Assembly: GCA_030066785.1 (NCBI GenBank)
Contig: JASJAZ010000026.1
Coordinates: forward strand, 1-47,925
Length of the DNA stretch: 47,925 nucleotides
Direction of reading: 5' to 3'
Source of the DNA: Desulfobacterales bacterium
GTDB taxonomy: Bacteria; Desulfobacterota; Desulfobacteria; Desulfobacterales; JASJAZ01
Positions 36,532-45,051 of the stretch are shown here, in pieces. Every line of letters begins with the position of its first letter. Position 1 is the stretch's first letter. The translations under genes and the position numbers were made by a program. Under the pieces are notes generated by a model. That model ran no database searches, was not told where the DNA came from, and saw nothing but the letters and a program-made list of their open reading frames with translations.

Positions 36532-37296
36532 TTACGCTTCGCGAATGCCCTCTGCTAGTAATTGCTCTCGAAATCGGATCAAAAGTCTTTTCAGCCGGCG
36601 CCTGGCAGAGGATGCGGATAACCCGATAACAGTTGCAGCCGCCTTAACCGACTGCTCTGATCCATAAACCAATCTTATCAATAGCTGATCTTCTTCCGAC
36701 AGTTTAGTGGTTGTCGCTTTTATGATCGTGAGCGCCTTGATGCGTCTTTGATGGTCAAGTTTTCCAAGCAAGGCTTCAAGCGGATTGGCATCAAAACGAT
36801 TAGCGTTTTCCATGGGATTGGCAACATCTTCATTTAGCGCTTCATAGCTGGGATTTTCGCGACAGGGTGCTTCGCGAATGGGAACAATCTTTTCTAAATA
36901 CCGTTCGTAAGGTTCTTCAAATAAACCTTCCACCTGCAAAAAATCATACGCATCATCAAAAGAAAATTTTTGCCAACAAACCAGACGATAGACTGCTTCC
37001 GCCCAAGGCCCCAGCTTGGCCACACCAGCCGGTATGCGCCGGCGGCCGTAAATTTTGCGTCTAAAATCGACAATGAGTGAATTAATCAGGGAGTAAAGGT
37101 AGGTGGTTAGCTTGCTCTTGCCCTTGTATGCACGTAACCGCTTAAAGTTATCGGCCTTCAAGCAGTCGAGTATAAAAACATAGCTTTCGTTTTGGTCATT
37201 TTCATTGGAGAAATGCCGCTTGCAGACCGCTTCAATCTTTTCGAGGATTTCTTTTGAAGCGAGAATTTTCTCCGGTTCTATTAAATTGCCAACCAC
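36532..37296 (-). CDS. ECF-like sigma-70 family RNA polymerase sigma factor
   Basis: A 254-residue protein starting at GTG. The region 2-like part, residues about 35-85 (VFILDCLKADNFKRLRAYKGKSKLTTYLYSLINSLIVDFRRK), binds core polymerase and the -10 element. The region 4-like part, about 200-250 (LSEEDQLLIRLVYGSEQSVKAAATVIGLSASSARRRLKRLLIRFREQL), contains the helix-turn-helix for -35. The linker between them is about 110 residues, longer than in typical ECF factors, and includes Cys-containing segments that could be regulatory. No region 1 or 3 is present. With the anti-sigma gene next to it, it most likely drives the downstream caspase/envelope genes. Confidence 0.88.
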   Translation of the reverse strand: MVGNLIEPEKILASKEILEKIEAVCKRHFSNENDQNESYVFILDCLKADNFKRLRAYKGKSKLTTYLYSLINSLIVDFRRKIYGRRRIPAGVAKLGPWAEAVYRLVCWQKFSFDDAYDFLQVEGLFEEPYERYLEKIVPIREAPCRENPSYEALNEDVANPMENANRFDANPLEALLGKLDHQRRIKALTIIKATTTKLSEEDQLLIRLVYGSEQSVKAAATVIGLSASSARRRLKRLLIRFREQLLAEGIREA

Positions 37297-37425
37297 TGGT
37301 TAAATTTCCAATATTAATTTTAAGCCTATGGGTTTCCATAATCCAATGAAACCGTCGTGCGAGGTTTTTTAAAGCCAAGTGCAACCGCACTTATAAGCGA
37401 ATGATTTACCTTCGATCTTATCAAA

Positions 37426-37460
37426 AGAAATGATGAAGCGAGGCGTGCTTCACCATTTCT
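37426..37460 (-). terminator. Terminator of the rbs operon
   Basis: AGAAATGATGAAGC-GAGGCGT-GCTTCACCATTTCT forms a 14-position stem with one A-C mismatch. On the minus strand it is followed by TTTT. It lies 24 bases after the rbsB stop codon and separates the ribose operon from the sigma-factor gene. Confidence 0.7.
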
Positions 37461-37483
37461 CTATACGCGCCATTTAGATTTAT

Positions 37484-38455
37484 TTACAAATCACCGGCTG
37501 TTACGGTTTTAACCGGCACTGGGAAGGATTGCGCATTCTTTAATTTGGAATAAAGCAACGGACTGATGGTGTTAAGACGCCCGGAACCAACGCCTAGCTG
37601 TCCCATCAGCGCGGGTTGTTGTGCAATGGTGGCATCCATGGTGCCTTTACGGATTTGCTCCAGGGCCTGATCGATGGAATCAAATCCCACAACGATGATG
37701 CGCCCACCATTTGGTCGCTTGGCCTTGGCCTGTTGAATAGCTTGAATAGCGCCCAGAGCCATGGAATCATTGGCAGCAACCACCGCATCGATTTTCCCGG
37801 GATTGGCCTGCATAATGTTTTGCATGACCTGCAGCCCCTTGGCCTGATCAAAACCGGCTTCCTGGCTGGATAAGATTTTGATGCCAGGTGCCACTTTTTT
37901 TAATTCGTCTTCAAAGCCCGCCTTGCGGTCAATGGCCGCCGAAGCACCCGGGATGCCTTCAAGCTCGACCACATTGCCTTTCCCACCCAGTGCTTTAGCC
38001 AGGAAGCGGGCCTGGAGTCGGCCGCCAAATACATTGTCGGAGGCGATCTGTGCGATGACCTTGGCGCCCGTGCTGACATCAATGCCCCTGTCAATGGCAA
38101 ATACCGGAATACCGGCTTTATTTGCTTTCTTAACCACTGTCGCAATGCCGGCGCTGTCTGTGGGATTTATTAAGAGGGCATCTACTTTTTTCTGGATCAT
38201 ATCTTCAATATCAGAAATCTGCTTATCTAGACGATTTTGAGCATCGGTTACAATTAGATCAACCTTCAACAGTTTGGCTTCCTTCTCAGCTCCATCTTTG
38301 ACGGTCACAAAAAATGGGTTGTTTAACGTTGAAAGGGACAAACCAAATTTCATGGCCTTGCCAGCGGCCATGGCGGAAGTCAAGACCAGAGGAGCGGCTA
38401 AAATGGCAATGGCCGCTAAGAAAATGACCAAACGCTTCATTGAAAATGCTTTCAT
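37484..38455 (-). CDS. rbsB: Ribose-type sugar ABC transporter substrate-binding protein
   Basis: Starting at ATG 38455 (GGAGG 5 bases upstream) the protein has 323 residues, with signal peptide MKAFSMKRLVIFLAAIAILAAPLVLTSAMA-A. The ORF-track start adds 15 non-signal residues. It is a Peripla_BP_4/RbsB fold: KFGLSLSTLNNPFFVTVKDGAEKEAK, DMIQKKVDALLINPTDSAG, PVFAIDRGI, IDAVVAANDSMALGAIQAI, VGFDSIDQALEQIRKGTMDATIAQQP. It binds the sugar (ribose, by operon content) in the periplasm and delivers it to RbsC. It is the last gene of rbsKDACB, with a terminator behind it. Confidence 0.93.
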   Translation of the reverse strand: MKAFSMKRLVIFLAAIAILAAPLVLTSAMAAGKAMKFGLSLSTLNNPFFVTVKDGAEKEAKLLKVDLIVTDAQNRLDKQISDIEDMIQKKVDALLINPTDSAGIATVVKKANKAGIPVFAIDRGIDVSTGAKVIAQIASDNVFGGRLQARFLAKALGGKGNVVELEGIPGASAAIDRKAGFEDELKKVAPGIKILSSQEAGFDQAKGLQVMQNIMQANPGKIDAVVAANDSMALGAIQAIQQAKAKRPNGGRIIVVGFDSIDQALEQIRKGTMDATIAQQPALMGQLGVGSGRLNTISPLLYSKLKNAQSFPVPVKTVTAGDL

Positions 38456-38524
38456 TTGTTCCTCCTTTTCTCTGATATTAGTTGATGTAACAATCCACAA
38501 ATGTGGTCGTCTCTTTCCTCTACC

Positions 38525-39484
38525 TCACCTCCTTCCCCGCAATATTCGTTCAACAAGCAAAGCAGCCAGAATAATGGATCCTTTGGCGATTTGTTGCCAG
38601 TAAGCCTGGACCTCCAGCAGATTGAGGCCGTTGGAAATCAATTGCAATATAAAGGCACCAACCAGTGTTTTGGCAACCGTTCCACGTCCTCCGTAAAGAC
38701 TTGCACCACCCAGCACAACTGCAGCGATCACATCGAGTTCCCAACCCACTGCTGCCGTGGGCTGGGCTGAATCCAGGCGTGCGGTCAGCATAATGCCGGC
38801 CAGGCCGGAAAAAGCGCCTGCAAGGGCAAAGATCCCGATTTTAATCCTGCGGTAGTTTACCCCCGCCAGTTCAACGGCCTCCTTATTGGCGCCGATAGCA
38901 TAAATATAGCGTCCCAGCTGGGTTTTACATAGAAAAAGCCACGCCAACAAATATAGGCTCAACATAATGACGATTGGCAACGGCACCGGTCCAAGATGCC
39001 CCCAGCTTATTTTTCCAAAGGCATCACCAAACCCGAAAATGGGACGTCCCCCCGTGTAGAGCAGCACCAATCCGCGTCCGATCGATAATGCACCCAGGGT
39101 CACAATAAAGGAAGGAATGCCACCCCAAACCACAAACAGTCCGTTTACAAGACCGGCAACAATTCCAATAAGCATTCCGGTTGTAATCGAAAACGCAAGC
39201 CACAAACCCATGGGCCATTCACTCGGCAAAGCATGAATCAAGCCTGCTGTAATAGCACCGGCCAGGGCCGCTACGGAACCCACCGATAAATCGATTTCAC
39301 CCATAAGGATAACCATGGTCATACCAATGGCCACCACGGCGATCATTGCAACCTGGGATCCGATATTCAAAAGATTCGAGACTGTAAAAAAATAGGGACT
39401 CATCTGGGACAGGATCAAGAGCAGGAGGGCAAACACCACATATAGACCGTAATCCAGGGCCCATGTTCGCCAGTGATTAGGCAT
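38525..39484 (-). CDS. rbsC: Ribose-type sugar ABC transporter permease
   Basis: A 319-residue inner-membrane protein of the RbsC/BPD_transp_2 family with eight or more hydrophobic helices. Family strings include VAMIAVVAIGMTMVILMGEIDLSVGSVAALAGAI, GLVNGLFVVWGGIPSFIVTLGALSIGRGLVLLYTGG, YAIGANKEAVELAGVNYRRIKI and VVLGGASLYGGRGTVAKTLVGAFILQLISNGLNLL. It overlaps the ATPase gene by 8 bases. It forms the channel for the sugar bound by RbsB. Confidence 0.93.
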   Translation of the reverse strand: MPNHWRTWALDYGLYVVFALLLLILSQMSPYFFTVSNLLNIGSQVAMIAVVAIGMTMVILMGEIDLSVGSVAALAGAITAGLIHALPSEWPMGLWLAFSITTGMLIGIVAGLVNGLFVVWGGIPSFIVTLGALSIGRGLVLLYTGGRPIFGFGDAFGKISWGHLGPVPLPIVIMLSLYLLAWLFLCKTQLGRYIYAIGANKEAVELAGVNYRRIKIGIFALAGAFSGLAGIMLTARLDSAQPTAAVGWELDVIAAVVLGGASLYGGRGTVAKTLVGAFILQLISNGLNLLEVQAYWQQIAKGSIILAALLVERILRGRR

Positions 39485-40262
39485 GCGTCTTCTTTTCCTC
39501 TATCTTTCCAACCATATAATTGACAACCAAATCTATCGACGCTTCTTCTTTGACTAAATCCGCCACTTTACGCCCTTTGCGCAGCACAACGATACGATCG
39601 GCGACCTCAAATACCTCTTGCAGGACATGACTAATGAAAACCAATCCGATATTGTGTTCGCGTAAGTTGTGCACTAGCTCCAAAACGTGCCCGACCTCCA
39701 TGACTGCCAACGCAGCTGTGGGTTCATCTAAGATGATTAATTTGGGTTCGGTTAGGATCGCGCGACTAATAGCAACGCTTTGCCGCTGCCCCCCGGAGAG
39801 CAGTCCGACTTCGGCCTGTAAAGATTCCAATGATATTCCCAGACGCTGTAATATATTTTCAGCTTCCCGGGCCATTTGTGATTTGTCCAGCACACGCAAG
39901 GGGCCAAAGCCAAATTTGACAATCTCGCGCCCTAAAAAGATGTTACCCGGCACATCCAAGGTGTCCACCAGGGCCAGATCCTGATAGACTGTTTCAATGC
40001 CAAGATCTTTGGATGATCGGGGGTTGCGAATCTGAACCGATTGGCCTTCAAAAAGGATCTCGCCCTGGTCCGGCAAATAGGCTCCGGAAAGAATTTTGAT
40101 GAGGGTAGACTTGCCGGCGCCGTTGTCACCGACTAGACCGATGACTTCGCCCGGACGAATGGTGAGATTTACCTGGTCTAGCGCCACAACGCCGCCGAAG
40201 CGTTTGCTGATACCGCGTATTTCCGCCAGGGGTGCTGATGGTATTTGATCACTGGTTTTCAA
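39477..40262 (-). CDS. rbsA: Ribose-type sugar ABC transporter ATP-binding protein (single ATPase domain)
   Basis: A 261-residue ABC ATPase: Walker A GLVGDNGAGKSTLIK, Q-loop ETVYQDLALVDTL, signature LLSGGQRQSVAISRAI, Walker B LIILDEPTAAL, switch His in LVFISHVLQEV. Classical RbsA has two ATPase halves and about 500 residues; this is the half-length form seen in FrcA-like systems and would act as a dimer. It overlaps rbsD by four bases (ATGA) and rbsC by eight. Confidence 0.92.
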   Translation of the reverse strand: MKTSDQIPSAPLAEIRGISKRFGGVVALDQVNLTIRPGEVIGLVGDNGAGKSTLIKILSGAYLPDQGEILFEGQSVQIRNPRSSKDLGIETVYQDLALVDTLDVPGNIFLGREIVKFGFGPLRVLDKSQMAREAENILQRLGISLESLQAEVGLLSGGQRQSVAISRAILTEPKLIILDEPTAALAVMEVGHVLELVHNLREHNIGLVFISHVLQEVFEVADRIVVLRKGRKVADLVKEEASIDLVVNYMVGKIEEKKTHA

Positions 40263-40654
40263 AATGCTACGCCACTTTCCAAAATAACATTGGCATAAGG
40301 GGTGGCCTCTCCGGTGCGAATAACAGCCTTTGCTTGCTTCATTTTGGCTTTAAAGGTCTCATGAGATATCTTTTCAATTGGAACGTCACTAAATAGCTTT
40401 TCTAAAAAACCAAAAGTTTCCGCATTATGTTCGACAATTTCCTCGGCAATAATAATTTTTTGTACCACCAATTCATCTGCAATGGCGGCGACCACCGGCG
40501 CAAAGGGCGGTAGCCCCTTCACGACCGCCAGATCCACACGCTCAACACCATCGGGAATGGGCAGACCGCAATCGCCAACCACCACCGTATCGGTATGCCC
40601 CAGCGATGCCAAAATCCTGCTGATCGGCAGGTTTAAAACACCATTTTTTTTCAT
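40259..40654 (-). CDS. rbsD: D-ribose pyranase
   Basis: A 131-residue RbsD: MKKNGVLNLPISRILASLGHTDTVVVGDCGLPIPDGVERVDLAVVKGLPPF, with the conserved catalytic His (H20) in the SLGHTD segment and the C-terminal FKAKMKQAKAVIRTGEATPYANVILESGV. It converts beta-pyranose to beta-furanose ribose, the form used by ribokinase. Length matches the family. It is translationally coupled to the ATPase gene. Confidence 0.95.
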   Translation of the reverse strand: MKKNGVLNLPISRILASLGHTDTVVVGDCGLPIPDGVERVDLAVVKGLPPFAPVVAAIADELVVQKIIIAEEIVEHNAETFGFLEKLFSDVPIEKISHETFKAKMKQAKAVIRTGEATPYANVILESGVAF

Positions 40655-40665
40655 GATCTCTCCTG

Positions 40666-41610
40666 TTATTTGTTCGGGTTCCGGGCATTCAAAAAATCAT
40701 CCAGTTCCTTACGCCAAGGCATGGATTGCTGCGCCCCCGGTCGCGTCACACACAGGGCACCGGCGGCATTGGCCATGCCGATAGCTTCTGGCAACGATTT
40801 GTTTTGCGCCAGCGCTACAGCCAACGTACCATTAAAAGCATCGCCGGCCGCGGTACTATCCACCGGACGGACCTCAAAACCGGGAAAATGCTGGAATCGG
40901 TGGCCATCATCAAGGAAAGCGCCCCGGCTGCCGGCTTTGCATAAGACGGCCCGGGTACCGGACTTCTCAATGAGATCGCGGCATGCTTTCTGGATACCAT
41001 CTATATCAACAGTTGATATCGCGGTAAGAGTCTGAAGCTCATGTTCGTTGGGTGTTATGAGCCATAAACGCCGGGTTGGAAGTTGCTCCAGCGGTTTAGC
41101 CGGAGCCGGGTCTAGAATCACCTTAGGCGATTCTGGTGGTAGTTTTTCGAGCAGGTAACGCATGGAATCCATGGGTATTTCCAGTTGCAACAGCAGCCAT
41201 GCATAATCTTTCAATTTTGGTAAAACGGCTTCAATATACTCTCTGTCAACACGCCCATTAGCCCCTGCCACAAGGGCAATCGAATTCTCCCCATTCGTAT
41301 CCACCCAAATATGCGCCATACCTGTGAAGGTATCCGTACAATGCTGTAAATCGTTGTAATTCACATTGCTTTCTTTCAGAGATTGCAGCAGTTTCGATGC
41401 ATATATGTCTTTGCCAACGGCCCCATACATTGAAACCGAAGCATCCAGTCGTCCGCAGGCAACGGCCTGGTTGGCGCCTTTGCCGCCGGAAAATTGCGCA
41501 AATGATTTTCCTACTACGGTTTCGCCGGGATTCGGATAGCGGTTCATCTGGACAACTAAATCCACATTCAAACTGCCCAAGACGGCAATGGATTTAACCG
41601 AGCCTCCCAT
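40666..41610 (-). CDS. rbsK: Ribokinase
   Basis: ATG 41610 is preceded by AGGAG at 4 bases and gives 314 residues; the ORF-track start (41637) adds nine residues with no ribosome site. It is a PfkB family sugar kinase: VLGSLNVDLVVQMNRYPNPGETVVGKSFAQFSGGKGANQAVACGRL, substrate and ATP regions LDPAPAKPL and WLITPNEHEL, and the anion-hole/catalytic Asp motif VDSTAAGDAFNGTLAVAL. It phosphorylates ribose to ribose 5-phosphate. It is the first gene of rbsKDACB, with an unusual terminator-like hairpin in its leader. Confidence 0.95.
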   Translation of the reverse strand: MGGSVKSIAVLGSLNVDLVVQMNRYPNPGETVVGKSFAQFSGGKGANQAVACGRLDASVSMYGAVGKDIYASKLLQSLKESNVNYNDLQHCTDTFTGMAHIWVDTNGENSIALVAGANGRVDREYIEAVLPKLKDYAWLLLQLEIPMDSMRYLLEKLPPESPKVILDPAPAKPLEQLPTRRLWLITPNEHELQTLTAISTVDIDGIQKACRDLIEKSGTRAVLCKAGSRGAFLDDGHRFQHFPGFEVRPVDSTAAGDAFNGTLAVALAQNKSLPEAIGMANAAGALCVTRPGAQQSMPWRKELDDFLNARNPNK

Positions 41611-41639
41611 ACAAACTCCTTTTTTGATGCGATTCAACC

Positions 41640-41669
41640 AAAAAACCCGCTCTCAACATGAGAAGCGGG
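41640..41669 (-). terminator. Intrinsic-terminator-like hairpin in the rbs leader (candidate attenuator)
   Basis: On the minus strand CCCGCT-T-CTCA-TGT-TGAG-AGCGGG forms a 10-bp stem with one bulged base and a three-base loop, followed by TTTTTTGG. It ends about 30 bases before the rbsK ATG and about 15 bases before its ribosome site. It either ends an upstream minus-strand transcript or controls read-through into rbs. The leader just upstream carries the direct repeat AGAGGATC twice (41717-41724 and 41693-41700, minus strand). Confidence 0.65.
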
Positions 41670-42216
41670 CTTCAAAACATTACACCATTTTTGATCCTCT
41701 GATGGATTAAAACGAAGATCCTCTGGTCCCGATTTGGGGTTTCTATCATGGGGTTTTTATTACCAATATAACCCAATGAAAGTCAAGAAAATGCCTTCCT
41801 GTTTAGAGGCAAAAGGTTTTGTGATTAAACCTATGGATGGAAAGAACAGAAAAGCAGCAAGGTATGCTGATGCGATTTGCAGCTTACTGCGATAATGGAT
41901 TTATAGCCGATGATCCGCACTTTCCAGAATTCATGTATGGCATTGGCTAATTTCAACCTGCTCCACTTCTAAAGCTGGAGAATTCACTAGCCCAGGTGGG
42001 GAACGATGCCATGCTATGGTTTCTGTGGTTTATCAGAGGGTTGTCGAACGATATCATAACCGTAGCAGTAAGCCTTGATCGCCTCGTCTGCCGATGTAAC
42101 GATCTTCATGGCACCACCAGCTGTAATTAATCTTCTCTACTTATCATTGCTTACAGGGGATAAGTTGCTAGATTGGCCGATAGCAATATGGTGACTGTCT
42201 TCGACGGCTCATATAA
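41670..42216. other. Intergenic region upstream of the rbs operon
   Basis: About 550 bases between the transporter-Usp gene and rbsK. On the minus strand a short frame near 42110-42018 reads MKIVTSADEAIKAYCYGYDIVRQPSDK and then stops; it could be a gene relic but is too short to call. The rbs promoter should lie here; I could not pick it out with confidence. Confidence 0.4.
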
Positions 42217-44478
42217 TCAATCCTTTGAGCGCACCATTAACACCGACACCGATGCGTGATTGGCAACCTTGTCGGGGATAGAGCCGAAAAGCCACTGGTG
42301 CACAGCCCATTCTTCCGACGCCCCGATAATAATGAGGTCGAAATCGGCGGAGATGTTGATGATGCCCTGACTGATGTCGGTGTCGATAACGGCGACGATT
42401 TCAGCGGTGACACCCACTTCTTTCAAAGTGTCGCGTACAAATTCTTCGCCAAAGTTTTGAAGAAATCGCTGGTTTGCGGTATCAAAGGCAGATATAGCTT
42501 CGGAATACTCCCGGCCAACCTTAACCGTCATGGCCGTTATCGAGGCCCCCCATTGCGCAGCCAGCTGTTGAGCGACCCTCAGCCCCAGCTTAGTGTGCGG
42601 GCCGCCACCGACAGGTACAAGAATCCGTTCAACCTCGCTTAAACCATTATCCTTCAGTACCAGGATATTGCGGTCCGGAACTTTGGCCACGCCTGCCACA
42701 TTGGTGCCTCGCAGACGGGAACCGCGAACATCGCCCCGCCATCCCATAAGAATGATGTCTGTATGTTCGATATCAGCAATATTTAATAGGGCCGATGGTA
42801 CGCTGTGGGCCACCAAGGCATCGGCGCGGGCACGAACTCCTTGTTCGGAGGCGTGCCTGGATGCAACATCCAGGAGTGTTTCCTGCTCACGGCGCATCTG
42901 CTCGAATTCCATACGGCCGGCCTCAAGAGGCGTCTGCCTTGGAAGACTCACAACGTGAGCCAGATGCAGACGAGCATCTCTGGCCTTGGCCAGCGCCGTG
43001 CCTACACGGAGCAGCGCTCCTTCCGTGGCAGGATTGGAAAGGGGCAAAAGGATCACAGGAAAGGCGTACCTCCGGGCCGCCGCATAATCTTCCGCCTTGG
43101 CCACGAGCGGCCTGATAACTTTTTTCTGCAACAGCTCATTGGATACGCCCACAAGTTGCGTGTGTTCGCGTAAAAAAAAGACATACCAGATCAAAGTGCC
43201 GGCAATGATGCCCAATCCGATCAGGATCGTTGGCCGGCTTGTGATGCCCATCACAAACAGGCAGCCCAGCAATCCCAGAATGGGTACCGCCGGGTACAGC
43301 GGGGTCTTAAAGCTGGGCTTGTACCAGTCCAATTCCGCGTGGCGCATGACCATGCAAGCCAGAGAGATGAACGCATAGAGCAATAGGCTTAGAAATGCGC
43401 CCACCTCTGCAATCAATTCAAGATGGGAGCCTAAAATCAACAGTAGGAACATGGCCAATCCACCGGTTACGAAAATGGAGCGGTACGGCGTTCTGAATCG
43501 GGGGTGGATTTCATTGAACCAATCGGGCATAAGGCGATCCCGTCCCATGGCGAAGCTGATTCGTGAGGCCGCCATAATGCTGGCATTGGCCGATGAAACC
43601 GTAGCGAATATGCCACCGAGCAAAATAAGATAGTAGCCCGCCTTTCCCATCAGCATGCGGGCCATTTCCATGAGGATAGTCTCGGTGGCCATATTGGGAT
43701 CGTCGTAGCGAAGCAATCCGACAACGCAGAATTCTACCAGACAGTATACCACGGTCACAACGACTACCGAACCGACCACCGCAATCGGCAGATTGCGGTC
43801 CGGGTTTTTTATCTCCTCTGAAACCGCGGCAATTTCAGCAAAACCCATAAATGTTACAAACAAAACAGGTGTCACCACCAAAAACCCCGAAACACCAATC
43901 TCGGGAGGTATCAAAGGGCGCAGGTTCTCCACATCAACTTCGATCACGGCTCGCACGAAAAAAACAGAGAGGGCAATGAGAAGCCCTGCGACAATCACGT
44001 TCTGGGTTCCCCCCGTCTCTTTGGCGCCGATGAAATTGAGCCCTGTGAGCAAACCCGTCATAATCAATGCCAGCCACACGTGTGATACGGAGAAGACATC
44101 CGCTACATAGTATCCGAAACCGATCATATAGAAGGCCGAGGCAAATATAAGGCTCAGCCACAAACACCCTCCCATTACTGTACCCATCATGGGACCAAAG
44201 GCCCTCACAATGAACAGGTAGCCGCCCCCGGATAAAGGCATGCCGGTGGACAACTCGGACATGCAGAACGCAATTAAGACCGCCACCAGGCCGCAGAGGG
44301 CAAACGCGAGCACCACGATAGGTCCAGCCTTGGCTGCGGCAATCCCTGGCAGCACAAAAATCCCTGCGCAGACCATTGTACCGATGCCAATCGACATTGC
44401 GGCCCCGAGCCCAAGCTCACGCACCAGTTCTGTACCGGTGTCGTCGCCCGAAATATGTCCTTTTAGGTTTTTATCCAT
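42217..44478 (-). CDS. APC-family amino acid permease fused to two universal stress (Usp) domains
   Basis: A 753-residue protein. Residues about 20-445 are an APC-superfamily transporter with roughly 12 helices: GLGAAMSIGIGTMVCAGIFVLPGIAAAKAGP (first broken helix) and FMGFAEIAAVSEEIKNPDRNLPIAVVGS. Two C-terminal cytoplasmic UspA-like domains follow, about 470-610 (FPVILLPLSNPATEGALLRVGTALAKARDARLHLAHVV...DIILMGWRGDVRGSRLRGTNV) and 615-753 (RILVPVGGGPHTKLGLRVAQQLA...LIIIGASEEWAVHQWLFGSIPDKVANHASVSVLMV). The G-x2-G-x9-G(S/T) nucleotide-binding motif is only partly visible in each. The Usp domains probably gate or sense for the transporter. The substrate is unknown. It is monocistronic, with no related genes beside it. 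Confidence 0.92.
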   Translation of the reverse strand: MDKNLKGHISGDDTGTELVRELGLGAAMSIGIGTMVCAGIFVLPGIAAAKAGPIVVLAFALCGLVAVLIAFCMSELSTGMPLSGGGYLFIVRAFGPMMGTVMGGCLWLSLIFASAFYMIGFGYYVADVFSVSHVWLALIMTGLLTGLNFIGAKETGGTQNVIVAGLLIALSVFFVRAVIEVDVENLRPLIPPEIGVSGFLVVTPVLFVTFMGFAEIAAVSEEIKNPDRNLPIAVVGSVVVVTVVYCLVEFCVVGLLRYDDPNMATETILMEMARMLMGKAGYYLILLGGIFATVSSANASIMAASRISFAMGRDRLMPDWFNEIHPRFRTPYRSIFVTGGLAMFLLLILGSHLELIAEVGAFLSLLLYAFISLACMVMRHAELDWYKPSFKTPLYPAVPILGLLGCLFVMGITSRPTILIGLGIIAGTLIWYVFFLREHTQLVGVSNELLQKKVIRPLVAKAEDYAAARRYAFPVILLPLSNPATEGALLRVGTALAKARDARLHLAHVVSLPRQTPLEAGRMEFEQMRREQETLLDVASRHASEQGVRARADALVAHSVPSALLNIADIEHTDIILMGWRGDVRGSRLRGTNVAGVAKVPDRNILVLKDNGLSEVERILVPVGGGPHTKLGLRVAQQLAAQWGASITAMTVKVGREYSEAISAFDTANQRFLQNFGEEFVRDTLKEVGVTAEIVAVIDTDISQGIINISADFDLIIIGASEEWAVHQWLFGSIPDKVANHASVSVLMVRSKD

Positions 44479-44997
44479 TTTTCAATTACCTCCCCGTTCC
44501 AAAAAGAGGCTGAGGGTTGTCAGGTCTGCCCACCACTGAATCACCAAATAGGATAAAAAATGACAAAGCCAAAGAAGATTCGTGAGTCTGTGAAAATTTT
44601 AAACCCATGGATACCTATATTGTCCTTGAGCCACGGTGCTTTCAAGGATACGCACTGTATCGGTTACATTGCAGGATTCAAATCAGAAGTCCGGATAGTC
44701 CAAGTAGGGATGGAGAAGCAAGATACTACAGGAAGGGTGATAGTTCAAGCTTCGGCAACCTGCCGGACGGTAGGGGCCAAATAATGTTGCCAATAGTCCT
44801 CGGTTAATATCACCATTGTACAACAGAACACTGCTTACCATATTACGGTCAGTAAAAACTGCATATTACATACACAAGTCCATAATAATAGGAAAATTAG
44901 CATTCGTTACGTATAGCGTGCCTGAAGCGAAAATTTGGAAAGTATAGCGTTTAAGTATTTAAACGATCGAAAAACTGTGCAAGACCAAGCTGATACC
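44479..44997. other. Intergenic region with no convincing gene
   Basis: About 520 bases. Two overlapping plus-strand ORFs of 66-74 residues (44560-44784, 44607-44807) lack ribosome sites and recognisable motifs. The right part, from about 44810, is AT-rich. The promoter of the APC-Usp gene should lie at the left end. Confidence 0.4.
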
Positions 44998-45033
44998 AAA
45001 ACCCCGCTTTTTATTATAAAAGCGGGGTTTTTT
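44998..45033 (-). terminator. Bidirectional-looking intrinsic terminator
   Basis: AAAACCCCGCTTTT-TATT-ATAAAAGCGGGGTTTTTT is a strong GC stem with A and T tracts on either side. It lies 19 bases after the stop of the minus-strand HMA-SurA-like gene, and could also stop plus-strand transcription. Confidence 0.85.
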
Positions 45034-45051
45034 CATGCCAGTATTTTAAAA

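Noticed and set aside
22333-37296. Reading the caspase region as a known defence island such as Zorya or a caspase-based abortive infection system
   Set aside because: The TolQ-like pair recalls ZorAB, but no helicase, nuclease, gasdermin or CHAT partner is present and the caspases carry export signals, so a known intracellular defence type does not fit.
42018-42110. Minus-strand fragment MKIVTSADEAIKAYCYGYDIV resembling the start of a CoA-transferase-like protein
   Set aside because: Only about 30 codons before a stop, with no continuation in another frame; could be chance.
44560-44807. Two overlapping plus-strand ORFs of 66-74 residues
   Set aside because: No ribosome site, no domain, and competing frames over the same bases; probably non-coding.
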